Positions 1 through 5,526 of a stretch of DNA of 8,069 bases are shown piece after piece (position 1 is the first letter of the stretch; each line of letters starts with the position of its first letter). The notes under the pieces were generated by a model, which was given only the letters and a program-made list of their open reading frames with translations, did not search any database and was not told the origin of the DNA. The DNA lies in NCBI GenBank assembly GCA_017882945.1, contig JADGON010000105.1, positions 1 to 8,069 of the forward strand, in the 5' to 3' direction. Both the position numbers and the translations under genes were made by a program. The DNA is from Acidimicrobiia bacterium. Lineage in GTDB: Bacteria > Actinomycetota > Acidimicrobiia > IMCC26256 > JAENVU01.

Positions 1-198
1 GCCTGAAGGTGCGGTCGCGACCGCATGCCCGATCGTCCGGCACGGTTGGAAGAACGTGCACGGGCCGGCATCGCTGCCGTGGGTTGCCGAGACGAAGAGC
101 GGTCCCCCTCCGCTGGCCCCCGCGACCGAGGTCCCCAGCCCGACGGCTCCGAATGCCACCAGCGCCGCGGTCGCCACGAGAGAGCACAACTTCTTCAT
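1..198 (-). CDS. Exported protein, probable parallel beta-helix (pectate-lyase-like) fold, N-terminus only
   Basis: The first 66 codons are visible; the rest lies beyond the left edge. The protein begins with a typical signal peptide: MKK, then a hydrophobic stretch of about residues 5-25, then small residues around AGA-SG near residue 30, a likely signal peptidase I site. The mature start reads FVSATHGSDAGPCTFFQPC followed by RTIGHAVATAPSG. This matches the usual entry of right-handed parallel beta-helix proteins (YVS..GSD...C....PC.TI..A...A..G), whose two cysteines commonly form a disulfide. The ATG start is well supported by an AGGAGGT ribosome site 7 bases upstream. Function cannot be narrowed: such folds include polysaccharide lyases, surface adhesins and simple repeat proteins of the cell envelope. 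The export signal is seen directly; the fold is inferred from a short motif. Confidence 0.72.
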   Translation of the reverse strand, partial: MKKLCSLVATAALVAFGAVGLGTSVAGASGGGPLFVSATHGSDAGPCTFFQPCRTIGHAVATAPSG

Positions 199-205
199 CG
201 CCCGT

Positions 206-212
206 ACCTCCT
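206..212 (-). promoter_or_regulatory. Strong Shine-Dalgarno site of the beta-helix protein
   Basis: Read on the minus strand the site is AGGAGGT, followed by 7 bases and then ATG at 198. It is a near-perfect anti-16S match and fixes the start of the exported protein. Confidence 0.75.
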
Positions 213-215
213 GTA

Positions 216-241
216 CTGCATGCGTCTGTCCTGCATGCGTC
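216..241 (-). repeat. Two direct copies of an 11-bp GCATGC-containing repeat in the 5' leader
   Basis: CTGCATGCGTC occurs at 216-226 and again at 231-241, a 15-base period. Each copy contains the palindrome GCATGC. The pair lies just upstream of the ribosome site of the beta-helix gene and downstream of its candidate promoter, where an operator or RNA-level control element could act. It could also be a small chance duplication. Confidence 0.5.
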
Positions 242-252
242 GATTCCCACCC

Positions 253-281
253 ATCGTGTCGGGTTGCCTAGTTGCGGTCAA
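253..281 (-). promoter_or_regulatory. Candidate sigma70-type promoter for the beta-helix protein
   Basis: On the minus strand TTGACC (281-276) is followed by 17 bases and CACGAT (258-253). The -35 box is good and the -10 box poor, keeping only the A at position 2 and the final AT. The predicted transcript would start near 246 and carry the two direct repeats in its leader. The 113-base gap between the DUF1326 stop and this gene has room for its own promoter. No better candidate is visible there. Confidence 0.35.
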
Positions 282-311
282 ATGAGACGACGATGAGAAG
301 AGCGGGGCTCG

Positions 312-959
312 TCAGTCGTCGCGGTAGTCGAAGTCGGTGGCGAAGGCGGCATTCCGCCTGCCGATGATGGCCCACTGGAAGGGTCGGTCGTCCGAGCGGA
401 GGAGGTCACCGAAGAGCTCGGTGCCGGGATGCGCGTACCCCGGGATGCCGCAGCGAACGTCACCAGGTTCGGATGCTTCACCTTCCGCCTCGACGTTGAG
501 GTACCCGACGACGTCAATGCGCTTCCGGGCGTTCACGTGCTCGACCGTGACACGGGCTCGCCGTACCGCATGGACCTCACCGACGGCGGCGCCGTAGAGC
601 TGGGCAACGGACCCACCAGCGCGGCCGAGGAAGATGTCTGCAAGCGCCTCGAGCTGGGTGTCGTCGGCGCGGTCGTCGATGTAGCAGATGACCTCCCACG
701 GCGTGCTCGGTTGGACGTGGTCGGAGTAGCGCAGTGAGATCACGACCTTCAGGTCGCTGAGGTCGATCGAGCCCGCGTGGCCTTCGTGGATATGCCAGGA
801 CAGCGTGCCGTAGCACTCACCGTAGGTGGAAGAGCCTCCAGGCTGTCCGTGCACACTGCGGCACGGGCAGATCGCATCGCAGTTGCATGCCTCGAAGTAC
901 GAGCCGCGGACCCGCCAGCCCGACGACGCCGGTTGCTCGACCATCGGCACGTTCGTCAT
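312..959 (-). CDS. DUF1326 domain protein (cysteine-rich, probable metal-associated)
   Basis: This is a 215-residue soluble protein with no signal peptide or membrane segment. Near the N-terminus it carries the hallmark of DUF1326: YFEACNCDAICPCRS, with Cys25, Cys27, Cys31 and Cys33 in a CxCxxxCxC arrangement and a further Cys49. The cysteine pattern looks like a metal or redox site, but the family has no established biochemical role. The C-terminal part (about 185-215, PFQWAIIGRRNAAFATDFDY) also resembles the family. Its ATG overlaps the stop of the DUF2182 gene in an ATGA quartet, so it is probably translated by coupling. DUF1326 genes are commonly found beside DUF2182 genes, which supports both assignments. 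The same reading frame stays open far upstream, inside DUF2182, but that stretch is Arg/Pro-rich shadow sequence, so the start at 959 was chosen. Confidence 0.88.
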   Translation of the reverse strand: MTNVPMVEQPASSGWRVRGSYFEACNCDAICPCRSVHGQPGGSSTYGECYGTLSWHIHEGHAGSIDLSDLKVVISLRYSDHVQPSTPWEVICYIDDRADDTQLEALADIFLGRAGGSVAQLYGAAVGEVHAVRRARVTVEHVNARKRIDVVGYLNVEAEGEASEPGDVRCGIPGYAHPGTELFGDLLRSDDRPFQWAIIGRRNAAFATDFDYRDD

Positions 960-1723
960 CGCATGTCCATCGTCATCGTGGGGTGTTGGCTCTGATGGAG
1001 CCCGGGTGCGAGCGCGGGCTGGAAGATCACGCCGACGGCGAACACGAGTGCGCCGACGCCGACCAGGCGGCCCAAGCGCGGCCCCCACGTCTGTGAACGT
1101 TCGACGAAGACGATCAACGCGAGGATCGTCATCGCGATCAGGTTCATGATCCCGAACGCGAGCAGCAACGCCATGAGCGCCCAACAGCAAGCGAGACAGA
1201 ACGCGCCGTGGTGCATTCCAACTCGGAAGTCGCGGGTTCGCCCGCGGTAGGCCGAGTGCTTCATGGCGAAGCCAAGGGGCGACCGACACCAGGCGAGGCA
1301 TCGATCCTTGAGCGACGTGAGCTGGTAGATGCCACACGAGGCGAACGCGAGCACCGCGAGCACGGTCGCTCCGGCCGGATGGGCCGGGATGAGCTGATCG
1401 GCGGCGCGGGCGATGCCGTACACCGGGAGCGCGGCAGCGATCCAGATCATCAGATAGCCGCACACGAACGCGGCCGTGCGCGCCGCGTGTCGCTCGCCGA
1501 AGGTGCGCGCGTACACGGACGCGAACGGCGCGACGGACGGCAACATCATCGCGGCCATCATCAACACCCACACCGCGACGAACCCGACGAGCCCGAGCCC
1601 CATCGTCCCCGTCATCGGCGCCATGTCCCGACTGATCACGACGACGCTGACCCAGCAGGCCACCGCCAGGAGGAGCACGGCAGGAGAGGTTCGCCGCTTC
1701 ACGCTCACCCAGATCTCAGGCAC
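956..1723 (-). CDS. DUF2182 integral membrane protein (predicted metal-binding)
   Basis: This is a 255-residue polytopic membrane protein with about six or seven hydrophobic segments, near residues 15-31, 42-64, 84-105, 118-136, 174-190, 192-208 and 218-238. Family signatures are clear: MMAAMMLPSVAP (55-66), CGIYQLTSLKDRCLAWCRSP (130-149) and HHGAFCLACCWALM (171-184), which together hold seven cysteines and two adjacent histidines. DUF2182 is described as a predicted metal-binding membrane protein; no reaction is established. The C-terminal tail is rich in His and Met (HQSQHPTMTMDM, 243-254). A GTG at 1723, preceded by GGAGG 4 bases upstream, is taken as the start and overlaps the preceding gene by 8 bases. 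GTG at 1708 or 1702 are alternatives that leave the first membrane segment intact. The stop overlaps the DUF1326 start by 4 bases. Confidence 0.87.
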   Translation of the reverse strand: MPEIWVSVKRRTSPAVLLLAVACWVSVVVISRDMAPMTGTMGLGLVGFVAVWVLMMAAMMLPSVAPFASVYARTFGERHAARTAAFVCGYLMIWIAAALPVYGIARAADQLIPAHPAGATVLAVLAFASCGIYQLTSLKDRCLAWCRSPLGFAMKHSAYRGRTRDFRVGMHHGAFCLACCWALMALLLAFGIMNLIAMTILALIVFVERSQTWGPRLGRLVGVGALVFAVGVIFQPALAPGLHQSQHPTMTMDMR

Positions 1724-2045
1724 ATTCCCTCCGCCCCGGCTGGCTACCGTCGCCGGCGCGCGCGACGGCACCCAACGGAAGGTGCGCTTCGTACTCGCCG
1801 CCCGCGAGCTGCACCCTCGCGTCGGGCACGCGCGCCACGAGGGCGCGGTCGACGCACATCGTCTCGTTCGTGACCGGCTCGTACCGCGGGCGGTCCTCGA
1901 ACCTCGGCAACCGCAAGAAGCGGCGCAGGGGCCGGCGCCGGACGCGCCGGGCCCCGCGGCCGTGGAGCCGGTCGAGGTGCATCGAGACCTCACGCTCCCG
2001 CCCCCGCTCGTCGAGGACCGTACGTGCGAACATCTCGTTGTACAT
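1716..2045 (-). CDS. Hypothetical arginine-rich protein, 109 aa
   Basis: I do not recognise this protein. It has 109 residues, no membrane segment or signal peptide, and about 23 arginines (roughly one residue in five), densest between residues 26 and 54 (for example RRVRRRPLRRFLRLPRF). The C-terminal half is less biased (about 55-95, YEPVTNETMCVDRALVARVP and on). There are two cysteines, at 64 and 108. The case for a real gene rests on three points: a ribosome site (GGGGAG, 6 bases before the ATG), third positions that are mostly G or C throughout, and an 8-base overlap of its end with the DUF2182 start. It begins 41 bases after the methyltransferase stop. The Arg-rich part could bind nucleic acid or acidic surfaces, but that is speculation. 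Confidence 0.62.
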   Translation of the reverse strand: MYNEMFARTVLDERGREREVSMHLDRLHGRGARRVRRRPLRRFLRLPRFEDRPRYEPVTNETMCVDRALVARVPDARVQLAGGEYEAHLPLGAVARAGDGSQPGRRECA

Positions 2046-2086
2046 CTGACGCTCCCCTCACTCGTTGCCGTCGTTGCCGCTCTTGA

Positions 2087-2914
2087 TCACCCGGCCTTTA
2101 CGGCCACGACTTCCAGGTACTCGCTGGAGATCCGGAGGGCACCCGTCTCAGACGTGTTGTGCTCGTTCGCGAGCGAGAGCAGGTCCTGTGCAAACGCAAC
2201 CTGCCCCGCGTCGTCGAGCGCACCGAACGCCTTGTGGGTCGGGCCGTAGTAGGTGCGGAACGTCTCGAGCCAGTCCTCGGGTGAGCGGTAGCGGAAGACG
2301 AAGTTCCGTCGTTGCGCGTCCAGCGATCGCACGCCGGTCCCGAACAGCTCGGCGAGACGATCCTCGGTACCCCACTCCAGTGGCGAGTGAAGGCCGGCCG
2401 GCGGCGGGGCGTAGCGCCCGACGATCTTGAACATCTGGCCGATGAACCCCTCCGGCGTCCAGTTCGTGAGTCCGACGCGTCCACCGGGCCGGCAGACGCG
2501 CAGGAGCTCGGTTGCCGCCTGTGCCTGGTTCGGCGTGAACATGACTCCGAACGTCGACAACGCGGCGTCGAACGTGCCGTCGGCGAACGGGAGGGCTTCG
2601 GCGTCCGCTTCGCGAACGTCGATGGTCAGGCCCTCGCTCGTGGCCCGAGCGCGTGCTCCGTCCAACAACGCGGGCACGTAGTCCGATGCAGTCACCTCGC
2701 AACCGCGTCGCGCGGCGGCAAGTGTGGCGTTGCCGTTGCCGGCCGCGACGTCGAGCACCCGCTCTCCCGCGGCGACGTCGACCGCCTCGCAGAGCAGCTC
2801 CCCGGTGAGCTGCAGGGTCGTGCCGATGACGGCGTAGTCGCCCGAGGACCAGGTGCCCTGTTGGCGGGCCTTGATGGCTTCGAAGTCGGTGCTGGCGGTG
2901 GTGCTGGCGGACAT
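2087..2914 (-). CDS. Class I SAM-dependent methyltransferase
   Basis: This is a 275-residue soluble methyltransferase with a Rossmann-type SAM-binding core. Motif I is VLDVAAGNGN (53-62), and the post-I acidic residue is D78 in VTASDY. The adenine-side motif is EADAEALPF (102-110), motif II is FDAALSTFG (115-123), and the motif III region is LLRVCRPGGRVGLTNW near 140-155. This is the UbiE/COQ5-like Methyltransf_11/25 group. The segment DFEAIKARQQGTWSSGDYAV at the N-terminus is typical of an actinobacterial subgroup of small-molecule methyltransferases. The substrate cannot be told from sequence. The ATG at 2914 has an excellent ribosome site (GAGGAGA, about 6 bases away). An in-frame ATG at 3031 would add 39 residues. 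The gene heads the minus-strand cluster and diverges from the LuxR regulator. Confidence 0.88.
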   Translation of the reverse strand: MSASTTASTDFEAIKARQQGTWSSGDYAVIGTTLQLTGELLCEAVDVAAGERVLDVAAGNGNATLAAARRGCEVTASDYVPALLDGARARATSEGLTIDVREADAEALPFADGTFDAALSTFGVMFTPNQAQAATELLRVCRPGGRVGLTNWTPEGFIGQMFKIVGRYAPPPAGLHSPLEWGTEDRLAELFGTGVRSLDAQRRNFVFRYRSPEDWLETFRTYYGPTHKAFGALDDAGQVAFAQDLLSLANEHNTSETGALRISSEYLEVVAVKAG

Positions 2915-2989
2915 CGTTGTCTCCTCGAGTCGGGAGTCGGATCCATCGGACAGGTGAAGCGCGAGCGCAGCGGCCTCACGATCTCGGCC

Positions 2990-3004
2990 GTGCTCGATGA
3001 GCAC
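2990..3004 (-). repeat. Perfect hairpin in the methyltransferase leader
   Basis: GTGCTC and GAGCAC flank a 3-base loop, making a perfect 6-bp stem. If transcription begins near 3031, this hairpin forms early in a leader of about 117 bases before the methyltransferase ATG at 2914. If translation begins at 3031, the same bases encode VLIEH of an N-terminal extension, and the symmetry may be incidental. Confidence 0.4.
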
Positions 3005-3037
3005 TTCGATGCGCCGCTCAACGTTGTTCATGCCTCG

Positions 3038-3043
3038 ATTGTC
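3038..3043 (-). promoter_or_regulatory. Candidate -10 box for the methyltransferase cluster
   Basis: On the minus strand GACAAT matches four of six consensus positions. It lies 6 bases before an ATG at 3031, so the transcript could start exactly at that ATG. No clear -35 box is visible 17 bases upstream. Confidence 0.35.
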
Positions 3044-3098
3044 GGCGCTCGACCCGGAAGCCGCATCGGCTGTCCGCCCCATTGCGGGGTCGGGTGCC

Positions 3099-3118
3099 CG
3101 TGGGTGATCTGTCCCACG
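3099..3118. repeat. Inverted repeat CGTGGG-N8-CCCACG, possible operator
   Basis: Two perfect 6-bp arms are separated by 8 bases, centred about 31 bases before the LuxR GTG. This places it over the -35 region of the regulator's likely promoter. Size and position suit a dimeric repressor or an autoregulatory site; the binding protein is unknown. Confidence 0.42.
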
Positions 3119-3124
3119 CGCCGG

Positions 3125-3130
3125 TAGAAT
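3125..3130 (+). promoter_or_regulatory. -10 box TAGAAT of the LuxR gene, leaderless type
   Basis: TAGAAT matches five of six consensus positions and ends 8 bases before the GTG at 3139, so transcription would begin at or next to the start codon. No Shine-Dalgarno sequence precedes the GTG, which fits a leaderless mRNA, a common arrangement in actinobacteria. The -35 region is unremarkable. Confidence 0.6.
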
Positions 3131-3138
3131 CCGATCTC

Positions 3139-4806
3139 GTGAGCACCGCAGGTTCGCAGCGTGAAGGCACGTCTGGGGATGCGTTGGACGCGGCGCGTGA
3201 CGCGCTCGCTCGCCACGACTGGCTGGCGGCATACGAAGCCACGGAGTGGAGTGCAGCTGCAGATCTCCTGAGCGAGGCGACTCGCCTCGACATCCGTGCC
3301 GAGGCAGCGTGGTGGTTGGGCCGGATGGACGAGTGCATCGCGTCGCGCGAGGCCGCGTACGCGATCTTCGACGAATGCGGCGCCAACCGGAGCGCCGGAC
3401 AGTGTGCGGTGTGGCTCTACGAGCACTACGCCTTCAAGGCGCAACCCAGCATCGGTGGAGCATGGTTGCGGCGCGCCCGCCATCGACTCGACGGCGATGT
3501 CGATTGCGCCGAATACGGCAGCCTGGTGTTGCGGGAGGCCGAGCTCGCGCACGGAGCCGGCGATCTCGAGGTTGCCGCCGAGCAGGCGCAGGCCATGGTG
3601 GAGCTCGGGCGGCGATTGCGCGCCATCGATCTCGAAGCGGAGGCATTGCAGACCGTCGGTCGGGTGCTCATGGATCAAGGGCGCGCCAACGAGGGCCTCG
3701 CGTACCTCGACGAAGCGATGCTGTTCGCAGTCGAGGGCAGGCTCGGTCCCTACGCGACCGGCAAGGTCTATTGCAGCTTGATGAGTGCCTGCGAGGAGCT
3801 CGGCGACTCCCGCCGCGCCGCGGAGTGGACGGACGCGACGGCGCGGTGGTCGGAGCACCACCCGTTCGCGGTGTTCCCCGGGCTGTGCCGGGTGCACCGC
3901 GCGTGGACACTCCAGTGTCGAGGGGACTGGGCCGAGGCCGAGCAAGAGGTGACGCGCGCGTGCGCGGAGCTCGCGGGCGTGAGCCGCGCCCACGCCGCGG
4001 CCGGATTCGTCGAGATGAGTGAGGTGCGGCGCCGGGTCGGCGACCTCGACGGAGCCGAGGCGGCTCTGCGCGAGGCCGAGGTCCTGTCCGGGCGGCCAAA
4101 GTCCGGTCTCGCGCTGGTGCGGCTCGCCCAAGGTCGGCTCGACGCTGCCACTGCCATCATCGTGCGCGCGCTCGATGAGGAGACTTGGAACCGGCTCGCA
4201 CGTGCGAAGTTGCTTCCGGCCCGAGTGCAGATCGCGGTCGCGAGCGGCGACCTCGCTTCGGCGCGCGTGGCAGTCACCGAGCTCGAGACGATCGCGTCGG
4301 CCTTCGACGTTCCGGCGCTGTGGGCGGTGAGCGCCTCGGCGCGCGGTCGGCTCCTTCTTGCCGAAGGCGACGCCGGCGCGGCATGCGTCGCGTTACGGGA
4401 AGCATTCGACCGCTGGCAGGAGCTCGACGTTCCGTACGAGATCGCGACGGCCCGATTGCTGCTCGGCCAGGCCTGTCGCCTCGCCGGCGACGAGGACGGC
4501 GCGATCGGGTCGTTCATGGCCGCCACCGCGATCTTCGAGCGCCTCGGCGCCGCGCTCGATACCCGTGCGGCACGCGACCTCTGCACCCCTGCCGCGCTAC
4601 CGGCGGGTCTCACGCGTCGCGAGGTGGAGGTGTTGCGGATCGTCGCCGCCGGACAGTCGAACAAGGACATCGCCGCCACGTTGTTCCTCAGCGAGAAGAC
4701 CGTCTCGCGGCATCTCTCGAACATCTTCACCAAGATCGGCGTCTCGTCCCGGTCTGCGGCCACGGCGTTCGCGTTCGAACATGGGCTCGCCGGCGGAACG
4801 ACATGA
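3139..4806 (+). CDS. LuxR-family transcriptional regulator with TPR-like repeats
   Basis: This is a 555-residue cytoplasmic regulator. The C-terminal LuxR/GerE DNA-binding domain spans about 491-550: LTRREVEVLRIVAAGQSNKD, then the recognition helix region SEKTVSRHLSNIFTKIGV, with the usual Leu-Thr-x-Arg-Glu opening. The rest is almost entirely alpha-helical with recurring Ala/Leu-rich helix pairs and TPR-like elements (for example AYLDEAML, DLDGAEAALREAEVL, DAGAACVALREAF). There is no Walker A/B ATPase and no receiver domain, so this is a TPR-LuxR protein smaller than the LAL/MalT type. TPR domains of this kind usually sense a protein or small-molecule partner. The GTG start was chosen because of the TAGAAT box just ahead; an in-frame TTG at 3082 is the alternative. 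The divergent methyltransferase cluster is a plausible target, and autoregulation is possible. Confidence 0.87.
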   Translation: MSTAGSQREGTSGDALDAARDALARHDWLAAYEATEWSAAADLLSEATRLDIRAEAAWWLGRMDECIASREAAYAIFDECGANRSAGQCAVWLYEHYAFKAQPSIGGAWLRRARHRLDGDVDCAEYGSLVLREAELAHGAGDLEVAAEQAQAMVELGRRLRAIDLEAEALQTVGRVLMDQGRANEGLAYLDEAMLFAVEGRLGPYATGKVYCSLMSACEELGDSRRAAEWTDATARWSEHHPFAVFPGLCRVHRAWTLQCRGDWAEAEQEVTRACAELAGVSRAHAAAGFVEMSEVRRRVGDLDGAEAALREAEVLSGRPKSGLALVRLAQGRLDAATAIIVRALDEETWNRLARAKLLPARVQIAVASGDLASARVAVTELETIASAFDVPALWAVSASARGRLLLAEGDAGAACVALREAFDRWQELDVPYEIATARLLLGQACRLAGDEDGAIGSFMAATAIFERLGAALDTRAARDLCTPAALPAGLTRREVEVLRIVAAGQSNKDIAATLFLSEKTVSRHLSNIFTKIGVSSRSAATAFAFEHGLAGGTT

Positions 4807-4850
4807 CCGAACCGCTCGCTCCACCATCACCGCGTCGGGACGTTCATCGG

Positions 4851-4873
4851 CTCCCGGGATCACGTACCCGGAG
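4851..4873. terminator. Weak hairpin between convergent LuxR and lipoprotein genes
   Basis: CTCC(C)GGG pairs with CCCGGAG across an 8-base loop, a 7-bp stem with one bulged base. It lies at the 3' ends of two convergent genes (stops at 4806 and 4860), the right place for a shared terminator. It has no T-run on either side and overlaps the last codons of the lipoprotein, so this is a tentative call. Confidence 0.22.
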
Positions 4874-5369
4874 CTGAGACTTCCTTGCCCTGCGGCGAGA
4901 TCGGGTACCACTTCGGGATGCCGATCCCGTTCGCGTCACCGGCCGAGTGATCGCCGGCGAAGTGGTACATCAGACGCCCGTAGTAGGTCAGTTGTCCGTT
5001 GGGCGCGACCGCCAGCTTCGACGCGTTGATGCCGCTGCCGCCGGCGGGTGATGCGCCGGCCATCACCGCGGGCCAGTTGCTCTTGCAGGCCGGGACCGGT
5101 GTGCAGGCGCTCGTGGTGCCATGGTCGGCTTCGAAGTAGTACAGGGTCATGCCCGCTTGGTCGGTCACGATCGAACCGAGCTTGATCGTCCCGACCTTGA
5201 CGGCTGCAGCGCCACCAGAGGCGGCAGCCGACGCGGCCTTGGTCGAGGAATTGCCCGACTTGGTGGAGCCGGAGGCGCCACCGGACGAGCTCTTGGTGCT
5301 CGAGCTTCCGGACGAGCACGCCGCGAGCAGGGTTGCCGCCAACATCGCGATGAACACCAAACGCTTCAA
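4860..5369 (-). CDS. Lipoprotein with YxFxxD secreted repeats (COG4315-like)
   Basis: This is a 169-residue lipoprotein. It starts with a short lipoprotein signal peptide (LKRLVFIAMLAATLLAAC), with lipobox LAAC and Cys18 as the lipidated residue, so it should be anchored on the outer face of the membrane. Residues 19-56 form a flexible linker of Ser, Gly, Thr, Ala and Lys. The folded part carries two copies of the secreted repeat of unknown function: TDQAGMTLYYFEADHG (69-84) with Cys89, Cys95 and SNWPAV (97-102), then YYGRLMYHFAGDHSAGDANG (129-148) with KWYPISPQG (153-161). Both copies hold the Yx(F/W/Y)xxD motif that defines the family. The role is unknown. The start is TTG with ribosome site GAGAGGG 6 bases upstream; no upstream ATG gives a signal peptide. 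It diverges from the permease gene. Confidence 0.85.
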   Translation of the reverse strand: MKRLVFIAMLAATLLAACSSGSSSTKSSSGGASGSTKSGNSSTKAASAAASGGAAAVKVGTIKLGSIVTDQAGMTLYYFEADHGTTSACTPVPACKSNWPAVMAGASPAGGSGINASKLAVAPNGQLTYYGRLMYHFAGDHSAGDANGIGIPKWYPISPQGKEVSAPGT

Positions 5370-5375
5370 TGTGGT

Positions 5376-5382
5376 CCCTCTC
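5376..5382 (-). promoter_or_regulatory. Ribosome site that fixes the TTG start of the lipoprotein
   Basis: GAGAGGG on the minus strand is followed by 6 bases and TTG at 5369. The unusual start is supported by this site and by the signal peptide that begins exactly there. Confidence 0.6.
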
Positions 5383-5476
5383 GATCGTCTCTGCCAGTTC
5401 GACGTTGCTACGGATGGCGGCTCCCGTTGGATTGCGCGCGCCCCTCCCCGGTGTTGACCCTTGTCTTTCGTTCCGC

Positions 5477-5499
5477 GACGCGCGAACGTCCACCGCGTC
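5477..5499. repeat. Inverted repeat GACGCG-N11-CGCGTC in the lipoprotein/permease divergent region
   Basis: Perfect 6-bp arms are separated by 11 bases, 28 bases before the permease GTG. The 157-base region between the two divergent genes must hold both promoters. The only promoter-like element I can point to is TTGACC at 5454-5459 on the plus strand, which lacks a convincing -10. The repeat could be an operator or a leader hairpin, but GC-rich short repeats arise easily by chance. Confidence 0.3.
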
Positions 5500-5526
5500 T
5501 GCAGCGGCCGACCTCGGAGGGCAGAG

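Larger units (their letters stand above)
2915..3138. other. Divergent control region between methyltransferase and LuxR genes
   Basis: These 224 bases separate two divergent genes. They hold the leaderless-type promoter of the regulator (TAGAAT, 3125-3130), a candidate -10 for the methyltransferase (GACAAT on the minus strand, 3043-3038), a 6+6 inverted repeat at 3099-3118, a perfect 6-bp hairpin at 2990-3004, and a tandem 7-bp repeat (GAGTCGG twice, 2927-2940) next to the methyltransferase ribosome site. Part of it (2915-3031) may instead code for an N-terminal extension of the methyltransferase. Confidence 0.6.

Noticed and set aside
9..296. Plus-strand open frames over the beta-helix gene start
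   Set aside because: Arg/Pro/Ser-rich shadows; the minus strand has a signal peptide with a strong ribosome site.
300..310. GAGC-GGG-GCTC hairpin after the DUF1326 stop
   Set aside because: Only a 4-bp stem with no T-run of note; too weak to call a terminator.
960..1571. Long upstream extension of the DUF1326 frame
   Set aside because: It lies entirely inside DUF2182 in another frame and is Arg/His/Pro-rich. The DUF1326 domain starts right after the ATG at 959.
1724..1993. N-terminal extension of DUF2182
   Set aside because: It is in frame but reads as Arg/Ser/Cys-rich shadow of the 109-aa gene; the family's first membrane segment begins near the chosen GTG.
3768..4763. A 331-codon minus-strand open frame opposite the LuxR gene
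   Set aside because: Ser/Arg/Ala-rich antisense shadow with no motif; the plus strand has a complete LuxR domain.
4803..4877. A 24-codon frame starting in an ATGA overlap with the LuxR stop
   Set aside because: It has no ribosome site or recognisable content (Pro/Arg-rich) and runs into the lipoprotein 3' end on the other strand; probably chance.
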